Made by a program: the position numbers and the translations under genes. The notes below the pieces were generated by a model. That model was given only the letters and a program-made list of their open reading frames with translations. It was not told the DNA's origin and made no database searches. From CAWATG01 sp963785035 (GTDB lineage Bacteria; Actinomycetota; Acidimicrobiia; IMCC26256; CAWATG01): a DNA stretch of 64,000 nucleotides. Location of the stretch: contig CAWATG010000004.1 in assembly GCA_963785035.1 (NCBI GenBank), positions 124,001 through 188,000 of the forward strand, given 5' to 3'. Numbering within the stretch: position 1 is the stretch's first letter; the number at the start of each line of letters is the position of its first letter. Positions 37,347 to 46,290 of this stretch are shown here, one piece after another.

Positions 37347-37685
37347 ATGTTCGCCACCACCTACGAGAACACCGAGATGGCGTGGGCCGTCTTCGCCCGA
37401 TGTCGCGAAGGCGGGGAGTCCATGCTGCCTCGGTTCTTCTCCGAGCAACTCGACGACATTGCGCACGCCAAGGAGTTCTGCGGCGCTTGTCCGGTTCGTC
37501 AGGAGTGCCTGGCCGGCGCACTCGAACGTCGTGAGCCGTGGGGTGTCTGGGGTGGAGAGCTTTTCGCCAACGGAAAGATCCTCGCAAACAAACGCAGGCG
37601 TGGTCGGCCATGCAAGGTCCGAGACACCGAGTCCGGCGCGGTCGTCATCGATGAGGACGACATTCGCGAGCAGCGCAGCGCCTAA
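37347..37685 (+). CDS. whiB7: WhiB7-like transcriptional regulator with AT-hook
   Basis: WhiB-type 4Fe-4S regulator of 112 residues. The four cluster cysteines are Cys19, Cys44, Cys47 and Cys53 (ARC, then FCGACPVRQEC). The turn motif EPWGVWGGE is at 62-70. A basic C-terminus has KRRRGRPCK with the AT-hook core RGRP at 84-87, the mark of WhiB7. In mycobacteria and Streptomyces, WhiB7 binds the sigma factor and AT-rich DNA upstream of -35 boxes and turns on resistance genes when ribosomes are stressed. GAGGAG lies 8 bases before the ATG. The leader with terminator supports the same control. A resistance regulon cannot be judged from this window. Confidence 0.78.
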   Translation: MFATTYENTEMAWAVFARCREGGESMLPRFFSEQLDDIAHAKEFCGACPVRQECLAGALERREPWGVWGGELFANGKILANKRRRGRPCKVRDTESGAVVIDEDDIREQRSA

Positions 37686-37702
37686 CCCGGACTTTTAGGT
37701 CG

Positions 37703-37732
37703 CTTGTCGGTGCCGGCACCGGCACCGACAAG
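37703..37732. terminator. 30-bp palindrome between whiB7 and the BrkB gene
   Basis: CTTGTCGGTGCCGG (37703-37716) and CCGGCACCGACAAG (37719-37732) are exact reverse complements with a 2-base centre. It lies between two convergent genes, so a bidirectional terminator is likely, though no T-run follows. Confidence 0.6.
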
Positions 37733-37757
37733 GCGCGCGCTCTGCCCGAACCCTCGA

Positions 37758-38771
37758 TTACGGGTCCTGCGAAGGAGCCGGGGCCGCGTCCGCTGATGTG
37801 TGCTCGAGCGGATCGCGATCAGCCTCGCTTGAGAACTCAAGCCGTACGTCGTACTCCGGGCGCCGGATGCTGGTTCGGGCGAGCCGACGGTACACCTCTC
37901 GGTCGGCTTCGGTGAGCGGCGGTTGGGTCAGCGAGCGGGGCCACAAGCGTTCGTTGACTACCACATTCACCTCCGCCGCCAGCAGCACGAGCTGCGCTGC
38001 GACATACATCCACGTGAGGAGCGCGATGACCGTGGCGAAAAACCCATAGACGTCGACGGCGCCTCGCAGTACCCCGTTCACGTACCACTCGCCGACAATC
38101 TTGAGCGTGCCCCAGAACACTGCCGCCACCAGCGCCCCGAGTCGCACGTCCCGCCACGACAACCGCGCCGTCGTGAGCACCATGAACGCGCTCACGAACA
38201 GGACCGCGTCGATGAGCAGGGATACGAGGAAGGCGACGGGGCCGCGCGCCCATGGGATAGTCGCCAGTTCGGCGCCAGCAACCGCCGATCCGATCATGCC
38301 GACGCCGATCGTCGCAACCATGACCAGGCTGCGGAGCCGACGATAGGCGAAGTTGGGCCACTGAGATCGCGGGACGTTCCAGATGGTGTTCATAGCGGCC
38401 TCCGCCGCGTGGCCGAGGCCGAGTACCCCGTAGAGGGTGCCAACGATTCCAACCGCGAGCGCGATACCGCTGCCGTCGAGGGGAGTCGCTGCGTCGCGCA
38501 GCTCCGGGCCTATCACGGGAAAGTCTCGCAGCGTTGAGTTGATGACGTCCTGGCGTAGGTCCGGGTGATCCTTCAACAGGAAGCCGAGCACAGTGGCCAG
38601 CAACAACAGCAGCGGGAACAGCGCGAACAGGCCCTGGTAAGCGATCCGAGTGGCGAAGGCGCCCGCTCGGTCGTTGCCGAACTTCTGCACCACAGCGACC
38701 GGGATCGCCAACGTGGTGTGCCGTTGCTGGAACCTGTCGCAACGGCGAAGAACCCGTTCGGCTACGTTCAT
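37758..38771 (-). CDS. YihY/BrkB family membrane protein
   Basis: Integral membrane protein of 337 residues with about six hydrophobic segments. Family features include RIAYQGLFALFPLLLLLATVLG near the N-terminus, TLYGVLGLGHAAEAAMNTIWNV and FWGTLKIVGEWYVNGVLRGA, followed by YGFFATVIALLTWMYVAAQ, each typical of YihY/BrkB. The family was once called ribonuclease BN in error; its transport role is not settled. The cytosolic C-terminal tail is acidic and ends near the palindrome. I chose ATG 38771 because the upstream extension of the frame is arginine-rich and unlike the family. Confidence 0.85.
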   Translation of the reverse strand: MNVAERVLRRCDRFQQRHTTLAIPVAVVQKFGNDRAGAFATRIAYQGLFALFPLLLLLATVLGFLLKDHPDLRQDVINSTLRDFPVIGPELRDAATPLDGSGIALAVGIVGTLYGVLGLGHAAEAAMNTIWNVPRSQWPNFAYRRLRSLVMVATIGVGMIGSAVAGAELATIPWARGPVAFLVSLLIDAVLFVSAFMVLTTARLSWRDVRLGALVAAVFWGTLKIVGEWYVNGVLRGAVDVYGFFATVIALLTWMYVAAQLVLLAAEVNVVVNERLWPRSLTQPPLTEADREVYRRLARTSIRRPEYDVRLEFSSEADRDPLEHTSADAAPAPSQDP

Positions 38772-39132
38772 GTCGACGGTGCCACGGACGCGGACGATAT
38801 CAGGCGCTCGGCGTAGGCGATCGTGGCACTCGTGCCGTCCGTGTGCACCACATGGACCACCGCGGTGTTCGGTCTCACTCCACCGGGTTGTCACGATCCA
38901 AGCGGAGCGTGCCGATTGCGGACGACTCGACGGCACCTTGTAACGCAAGTCGAACAACACCCCGGCGATGTTGTGCGACGCGCGGCGCATTCAGATCGAG
39001 CACCACCACGCGTTGAACGCCGCCAACTACACCATCATTCGCAATCATTCGCGTCGCCGGCCCGTCGAGCGGCGAGGAGTGGTGATGTCAGCGCTAACCT
39101 GACGGTTCCGCCGGCTTCGGTATTGGCCGCGC
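38772..39132. other. Gap upstream of the BrkB gene, no firm gene
   Basis: About 360 bases. The minus strand holds two short frames that would overlap by their stop and start (about 38880-39090 and 38770-38885), but they have no recognised family and weak starts. I see no repeat or RNA before the tRNA at 39133. Confidence 0.35.
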
Positions 39133-39206
39133 GGGCGCTTAGCTCAGTTGGCTAGAGCGCCTCCCTTACAAGGAGGAGGTCGGGGGTTCGAGCCCCTCAG
39201 CGCCCA
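39133..39206 (+). tRNA. tRNA-Val (TAC)
   Basis: Acceptor stem GGGCGCT pairs with AGCGCCC. The anticodon arm is CTCCC TTACAA GGAG with anticodon TAC. The discriminator is A. CCA is not encoded (CTT follows), unlike the two tRNAs at 22.2-22.4 kb. Confidence 0.94.
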
Positions 39207-39250
39207 CTTGCTAGTCGTGGCTCGGCAATCCTGCGTGCCGCTGTCCCTGC

Positions 39251-42068
39251 TTAGCCCGAGGCGCGGCTTCCGGCCATGGCCGCAACCGGATGATCCTTGA
39301 AGTACGCGTTCGCGCCGAGGGCCGGTCCCCAGAACGGGGCGTCGCCGAAGGCGAAGACCCCGGCGTCAGCAGCCACGAACCAGTACCCCTTACCGGTCGG
39401 CGTGGCGGACATACCGATGATCGGGCCATGGAGCTCGATGTCCCCGGTCGAGCCGTAGAACGGGGCGTCGCCGAAAGCAAAAATGCCGCCATCGCTCGCC
39501 ACGAGCCAATATCCGTTACCGGATTCGAAGCGGTCCATGCCCTCGATCGGCTTGTTCAACTTGATGTCGCCGGTGGAGCCGTAGAACTGGGCGTCGCCGA
39601 AGGCGAAGATCCCGCCATCCGAAGCGACAAGCCAGTAGCCACTCCCCGAGGATGTCGAGGACATCCCGACGATGGGTTCGTTGAGCGTGATGTCCCCGGT
39701 CGAGCCAAAGAACGGGGCGTCGCCGAAGGCGAAGATCCCGCCATCCGTAGCGACAAGCCAATAACCCTTACCGGTGGGCGTTGGCGTCATGGCGGTGATT
39801 GGCTTGTTGAGCGTACGACCCTTGAGCGAGCCGTAGTCCGCCGCGTCACCGAATGCGTACACCGCACCGTCGGTCCCTGTGAGCCAGTAGCCCATCATGG
39901 ATGGCGTCGGGTCGATGTCGATGACCCAGCCGCCGACCTTGGAGGTCAAACCGCCGTAGTTCGTTGCCCCGCCGAAGGTCGCGACTTTGCCATCGACAGT
40001 GGTGAACCAGTATCCGTTTGCCGCAGCGGAGATGACGTTGCCCGCAACATCCAGCAGGTTCGGACGGATTGGTGGCGTGGCAGCGGAAGGACTACCCGCA
40101 CCGACCTCGTTGATCGCCGCGACCTTGAACGTATAGGCGACCCCGTTTTGGAGTCCGGTGACGGTGGCTGCGTTCGTTGAGCCGCTCACGTCGACGGTTT
40201 TGTCACCAGGCGTCGCCGTGATGCGGAATGTGGTGATGGGGCGTCCCCCGTCGCTCGGGGCCGACCAGCGAACGGTCGCGCTCGCGACGCTTGGTTGTGC
40301 GCTGACGTCTGATGGCGGGTCGGGAACGGTCGCGGGGATGAGCGAGGCAGACTGGCTGGACGGGGCGCCCGTGCCCAGGGCGTTGCGTGCGAGCACTGTG
40401 CAGACATAGATCTTGCCGTTGGTGAGGCCGGGCACCGTGAGCGGCGAACTCGTCGCTGTCATGGAGCTGGTGGTCCCGCCGTTGGTCGAGACGCATGACG
40501 CGTCGTACGACACGATTGCGGAACCACCGTTGTCGGCCGGTGGGGCGAACGAGAGGCTGATGGTCCTATTGCCGCGCTGTGCGGTGAGGATGCTGGGTTG
40601 GCCCGGCGAGGTGGCCGGGATCACGGGACCGACGGCGGCGCTGAAGGCGCTGTTGCCCACGGCATTCTTTGCTCGGACGCTGCATGTGTAGGGGATGCCA
40701 TTCGTGAGCCCCGTCACGACGATCGGCGTGCCGAGATTGGCCGGTGACGTGTGTGTGACGCCGCTGCCGATGCAGCGAGCGACGTAGCCGGTAATCGGAG
40801 CGCCTCCCGTAGGCACAATGACCGGCTCGAAGTTGACCGTGACAGCTTGGTTGACCGGAGTGCCGAGGGTTACGCCTGTCGGCACTGGAGGGATAGCCCA
40901 GGTGGTGACTTGAGCGGACGGGCCCGAAACGGCGGAACCGGCACTGTTGGTGGCGGTGACGGTGCACGTCAACGGTGACGCCGTTACCGAGTCCGGTGAC
41001 GACCTGTGTCGTTGCTGTTGCAGATGCGGCGGACCGAGGTCCACACGTGGCGACAAATGTCGTTGCTGCGCCATTGGTGATGCCCGGCGTGAAGACGACG
41101 GTGATCTGGCCAACCGCTGTCGCTGTGACGGATGTGATGGTTGGTGCGCCTGGGGGTCCGACGGGGGTGCCGGTTGCGGGCGCTGATGTTGGTGATGATC
41201 CTTGTGCGGTTCTGGTTGTGACGGTGCAGCTGTAGGTGGTTCCGTTGGTGAGGCCGCCGACGGTGATTGATGTGCTGGTCGATGTGACGCTGGTTCCGCC
41301 GCAGTTTGCGGTGTGGTCGAGGATTGCGCTGCCACCGGATGATCCGGTGCTGAATGAGACGGTCAGTGAGCCATTTGCCGGCGTGACGGATGTGATGGTT
41401 GGTGCGCCTGGGGGTCCGACGGGGGTGCCGGTTGCGGGCGCTGATGTTGGTGATGATCCTTGTGCGGTTCTGGTTGTGACGGTGCAGCTGTAGGTGGTTC
41501 CGTTGGTGAGGCCGCCGACGGTGATTGATGTGCTGGTCGATGTGACGCTGGTTCCGCCGCAGTTTGCGGTGTGGTCGAGGATTGCGCTGCCGCCGGATGA
41601 TCCGGCGCTGAATGCGACGGTCAGTGAGCCATTTGCCGGCGTGACGGATGTGATGGTTGGTGCGCCAGGGAAACCGACCGGGGTGAAATCTTGAGACGGG
41701 CCAGAAGGTGCGGATGACGCGAACTCGTTGCGTGTGGTGACCGTACAGGTGTAGGACTGACCGAGCGTGAGCCCGCCCACGGTGATCGGTGAGCCGGTCG
41801 ATGTTGCCGAACTCGACCCACAGCTCGCCGTGTAGTCGATATCCGGGGTGTCGCCGGCTGGCCCGGGCGTGAACGCCACGGTCACAGATCCGGATCCGTC
41901 GGTGTATCCAGTGACGTCGGTGATCGTCGGCGCGCCCGGTTCAGGCACCGCGTACGCGGGGTGACGCGTGGCGCCGACGAGTCCGACCATTGCCACGAGG
42001 GAGATGACGGCGAGGACGCACCATGCAGTGCGGCCGAAACGACGTAACGCAATCATTCTTCGGTCCAT
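39251..42068 (-). CDS. Secreted protein with seven Fn3 domains and a C-terminal GYW-repeat propeller-like region, one frameshift
   Basis: About 938 residues after repair. A signal peptide (AWCVLAVISLVAMVGLVGATR) ends near Ala-Tyr-Ala. Seven fibronectin type III domains of about 85-95 residues follow; most have a paired Cys (one before the loop, one in YTCTV or YSCTV), which suggests a disulfide in each. The C-terminus holds six repeats of about 45 residues with GYWLVASDGGIFAFGDA as the core, likely a beta-propeller. Domains 2 and 3 are almost identical. The frame changes near 40965; removing one base gives NGVTLTCTVTATN. The ATG overlaps the stop of the upstream membrane protein. An adhesive or cell-surface role is inferred only. 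Confidence 0.85.
41125..41640. repeat. Two tandem 258-bp units encoding near-identical Fn3 domains
   Basis: The sequence GTGACGGATGTGATGGTTGG starts at 41125, 41383 and 41641, so the period is exactly 258 bases (86 codons). The two full copies differ at only a few positions, which points to recent duplication or to gene conversion. Confidence 0.9.
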
Positions 42069-42724
42069 TCAGCTTTAAAGGGAAACAGCGCCTGCAGTAG
42101 GAAGACGGCGGCGAGTCCGGCGAGGACCAGCATGGTGATAAGCGGCACACCGCCACGCGTCGTCTTGTGTGTCAGCGGTAAGGCTTCCGAGACGTTGCCT
42201 GTCTTCTTGCGAGGCGCGGCCTTGGGCTTTGATGTTGTCTGCTCCGCGTTGGACGCGGTGTCTGCCAAAGCGGAATCGTTGCCCTGTGCGCCGGGGTCCG
42301 TGGGAGGTTCCGTCGGCTTGGGTGCCTCGCTCGCCGGTGGTTCCGATGGCCGGGAGGTGACAAGTGCCGGTGCAGCACGCCGAGGCACAACGACTGGTCG
42401 CCGTGTGGTTGGTGTCGGCACAGGTGCTGGGCTTGGCGCGGGGCTTGGTTCGGGGCCGGTCGGGCTCGGTGCCGGGGGAGCCGGTTCGACAACGGGCGCG
42501 GCCGTTGGAGGGGTGCTCGCAGGCGGTTGCGGACTTCCGGATGAGCTGCAGTCATAGACGACAGATCCGTCTGGACCATCGGTGACGACGCAATCGGCAC
42601 CCGCCGGTCCCGCGGCGAACCACACGGTGCCAAGGACGGCGATCGCTACCAGAAGCGTGACGCGAACGGTATGTGCAACGCCTCCGAAGTACTTTGGGGC
42701 AAACAATCCCAACATCCGCAACAT
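42053..42724 (-). CDS. Proline-rich exported membrane-anchored protein
   Basis: 223 residues. The N-terminus carries a signal-like helix (VRVTLLVAIAVLGTVWFAAG) ending near AGA. A short Cys-containing part (DCVVTDGPDGSVVYDCSSS) is followed by about 100 residues rich in Pro, Ala, Thr and Ser. A C-terminal membrane helix (LITMLVLAGLAAVFLLQAL) is flanked by basic residues, giving a wall-spanning shape. There is no LPXTG. Its stop lies inside the start of the Fn3 protein gene (16-base overlap), so the two are translated together and may form one surface system. Confidence 0.7.
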   Translation of the reverse strand: MLRMLGLFAPKYFGGVAHTVRVTLLVAIAVLGTVWFAAGPAGADCVVTDGPDGSVVYDCSSSGSPQPPASTPPTAAPVVEPAPPAPSPTGPEPSPAPSPAPVPTPTTRRPVVVPRRAAPALVTSRPSEPPASEAPKPTEPPTDPGAQGNDSALADTASNAEQTTSKPKAAPRKKTGNVSEALPLTHKTTRGGVPLITMLVLAGLAAVFLLQALFPFKAEWTEE

Positions 42725-42825
42725 CGCGACAGGGCAGCCAAATCCAGCCCGCTGTCTCGCGCCTCCCGGGGGCTACTGTAGCAGCGCGAAAGACCCCTGA
42801 AGGCCCATTGCCCATGAAACGGCAT

Positions 42826-45800
42826 TCACTCCGACATGGCGAACGAGGCGAGCCAAAACCGGACCTCCTGCTTGGCGTCGCTGGGGTCGGGGATCTCCCG
42901 GAGTTCGGCACCGAGACGGTGTGTGAAGAGTAGGCAGATCCTGGATACGGGGCGAGCCACAGCAGCTTCGAGGGCCACGGCATAGGCGGCAACTTGGGCA
43001 CGATAGCGCTCGACGAGGTGGTCGAGATCGCCGGCGTCTGCGAAGGCATCGGTTTTGTAATCGACGATTACGAGACCGTCGGAGTCCTCGAACAGGAGAT
43101 CGATATAGCCGTCGATCAGCACATCGGAGATCGTTGCTGCGACGGGCACTTCGCGCCAGAACCGATGGGTCAGTGCTTCGGCGACGATCGGTGCGTTCAA
43201 TGCGCCGGTGACGAGGCTGTCGAATGTCGTCTTCGTGGTCCGAGACGTTCTCTTCGAGTGCGCGTGCGCGACATGTTTCGGCGAGGTCTGACGCACCAGC
43301 GAGGTCCACGGTCTGTAGTACTGCGTGGACGGCCCGACCTATTGCCGTGCCAGCGCGGCCACGCCTGCGCACGGGGGTTGCGTTGTGGTCAGGGCTGTCG
43401 CCGTCGCCGTTGTCTCCTTCGGTGGCATCGGTGGCATCGGTGGCATCGGTGGCATTGACGCCAGGCGCTCGTGGCGCGGTGTTACGGCTCGCAGCGTCAG
43501 GGCCGCGGAGCGAAGAGATCCATCAACTGGGCTAGCGAAGTCGCCGTGATCTGCGGAAATGTCCTGAGTTGTTCCACCAGTCGTCGGCGTTCGTCCGACC
43601 AGCGTTGACGGTCGGAGACGGGAGCTAATCCCGGAGCCGGGACACCAGCTTCAACGGTTGGTCGGGTACCGCCTTCGGTCCCGACGGCGAGGCTGTGGCA
43701 AGACAGATTGAGCGTCGGGCGATGACTCCAATGCACGTGCGATCTGTGCGGCCGCGCAATCCTTGTCCTGTTTGCCGGAGTCTCGGTGGAGGCTGACGAC
43801 GAGGTGGTCGCGAGCTCGGGTCGCAGCGACATAGAGCAGGCGTGTCGATTCGTACCTACCTGCTGCGTCGTCAAGATCCTTGAGCGTCGCATAGCGCGGG
43901 GTCTCGAAGCCGTCGCCGTTCTTGCCGATCCTGATTTCAACGGTGCGGGCATCCGCATTGCTGTGGTCGTCGAACAGGACACGTGGCGGTTGGTTTTTCG
44001 TGCCCACGTTGAGACCGCAGAGGAGCACGATCGGGAACTCGAGTCCTTTGGCGTGGTGCACGGTCAAGATCCGTACTGCGTCGTCATCGGATTCCGCAAC
44101 GATGTGTTCGGTGATCTTCGCGTCTTCGTCGAGCTGTTGGCGGAGGAACTGCACAAAGCCTCGGAGCCGCGTTGGAGTGCCTGCGTCGAAGGAACGGGCG
44201 AGATCGACGATCAGGCGAAAACGTCGCCACGCATCACGTGCCCGACGATCAAGCGACATGAGTTCGAGTTCGAACAACCGACATTCGCGGATAACGGCTT
44301 CGACGAGCGTGGCGAGTGGGAGCCAGGTGCGTTGTTCGTGTAGGTCGGCAATTCTGGTGAGTCCGTCGAAAACGGGGGACGAAACCGCAACGTCGTCGGT
44401 GCTCGCGAGCGCGAGAGGGTTGAAGGAACGACCGGCGTCGTGCCACGCCACAAGATCTGCATCGCTGCACCCAAAGGACGGGCTTCGCAACGCTCCGACG
44501 ACTGCAATGCCGTTCGTCGGGTCGTCTATCGCCTCGAGAAGGACAAGCAGTGTGCGGACCTCTTCGGAACGGTATGCGGGCGAGGTGCTCTCGACACGAG
44601 CGGGAATTCCTGCGTCGTCGAGGGCGCCGAGAAGCACATCGAGGCTTGTGCGAGTTGGTATGAGAATCGCGATATCGGCATAGCGGGCCGGGCGGGTCGC
44701 TCCCGGGTCGCTGTCCATGTGTCGCTCATCGCCGACCTGCCAGGCATCGGAGCGAATGGCGGAGATGGTCGCGCTGATCTCGTGTGCTTCGAGCGCGCGA
44801 ACCGCTGTGACACCGCCATCGGCATCAGAGGCATCGCCGATCACGTGCACCGCTGGTGCACTGTGTGCGGGCCGGTGGGATTCCAGCGGAGCGTACGTGG
44901 TCTGCAAGAGGGCCGCATCGTCGGAAACGCTGAACAGTTCGGCGAAGACTGCGTTGACGAAGGTGAGAATTTCCGGACGCGATCGAAAGTTGTGATTGAG
45001 CTGCTCGACGTCGGTGCCGAAGGACTCCCGGACTCGGTGATAGAGCGCGATGTCTGCGCGTCGGAATCGATAGATCGATTGTTTTGGATCTCCGACGACG
45101 AAAAGCCGTCCCGCAGGAATCGACAGTTCGGCGAAATCGCGGGTTCCGGGTTCTGGGTCATCGGTGGCGATGAGCGTTGCGATTTCGATCTGCAACGGAT
45201 CGGTGTCTTGGAACTCGTCGAGCATCAAGACCCGATAGCGGTCATGGAGTGCTGCGCGTACGTGGCTGTTACGACGGAGAAGGTCACGTGCAAGAACAAG
45301 GAGGTCTTGGAACTCGACATGGCCCGCTTGTATTCGTGCGTCGATGGCGTCGCGGCTGAACCGCATGATTGCGTTGACGAGCGCTTCCATGGCCGGGACA
45401 CGAACGCCCGTGATCGTCGCTTCCCTCGCCGCGTTGGCCTCAGCGAGGGCGTCGACAACCTGAGGTTTCATCCCGGACCAGTGCTGAGCTTGGCCCAACC
45501 TGCTGGTCAGCGTGGGAAGTTCGGCGACGGTGAGCAGCAGTGAAAAGTTGTCCGTCGTTGTTCGAAGTTCTTCGGTCCAGGGCTTGAGTTTGTGCAGGTG
45601 AGCGAGGAGCTTGTCCGTGGGATCGGAGCAATAATGCGAATACGACAGGGCCGTTCTCGAGAGCTGCGACGATCGGGGCGACGTCGATGGGTCGGACCGT
45701 GGTGTCAGGTGAACTAGGTAGCGTGAGTCGATCGGCGTGTGGGCGGAGATCGTGTGCGAAACGCTCGAGATCTCCGGTCGTAAGACCGAGTCCGAACGCA

Positions 45801-46290
45801 GTCGTGAAGGCGGCTTCGAGCTCCGGGTCGGCCATCGTCGTGTCGAGAAACTCCCGCCACCGTTCATGAAATTCCACCGTCGCCGCGGGCTCGATGAGAA
45901 CGTCGAATCCGGGCGGCAACCCGGCGGCGAGCGCGAACTCCGTCAGGATGCGTCGGGCAAAGGCGTGGAGCGTCGAGATCGCGGCCTGGTCGAGGTCGTC
46001 GAGGGCTTGTGCACAGCGCTGGCGCACGTCGGGGTCGTCGCTGGCTTGGCTTGTCCCTTCGAGCGAACGGCGAATTCGTTCGCGCAGTTCGGCCGCAGCC
46101 GCTTCGGTGAAGGTGATGGCAGCGATCTGGGTGATGCCGACGGTGCCCGACGAAACCAAATGGACGATACGCCCGACGAGTGCAGTGGTCTTGCCCGTTC
46201 CGGCGCCGGCATCGACAAAGATGTTCCGCGTCGATGTCGTGGACGATGCGGCGTCGAGATCCGTTCATCGCTCTGCGGTTTGTCGCTCAT
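42826..46290 (-). CDS. addA: UvrD-type helicase-nuclease AddA, six frameshifts
   Basis: ATP-dependent exonuclease subunit for recombinational repair, about 1152 residues after repair. The P-loop is FVDAGAGTGKTTALVG near residue 30, with ITFTEAAAAELRERIRR after it. Further helicase motifs are MLDEFQDTDPLQIEI, VVGDPKQSIYRFRRAD, HNFRSRPEIL, LTVHHAKGLEFPIV and YVAATRARDHLVV. A C-terminal nuclease domain has GYIDLLFEDSDGLVIVDYKTD, the PD-(D/E)XK site. An acidic linker with a DAT repeat joins the two. The frame changes near 46250, 46225, 45640, 43690, 43500 and 43290; removing one base at each restores a single frame. The ATG overlaps the addB stop. Confidence 0.85.
43421..43456. repeat. 9-bp tandem repeat (four copies) in the addA linker
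   Basis: GGTGGCATC is repeated four times (last copy ends in T). On the coding strand it gives Asp-Ala-Thr repeats in the linker between helicase and nuclease. Copy number may vary between strains. Confidence 0.85.

Noticed and set aside
44440..45543. 367-codon plus-strand frame inside addA
   Set aside because: The helicase motifs on the minus strand are continuous here; the plus frame has no family.
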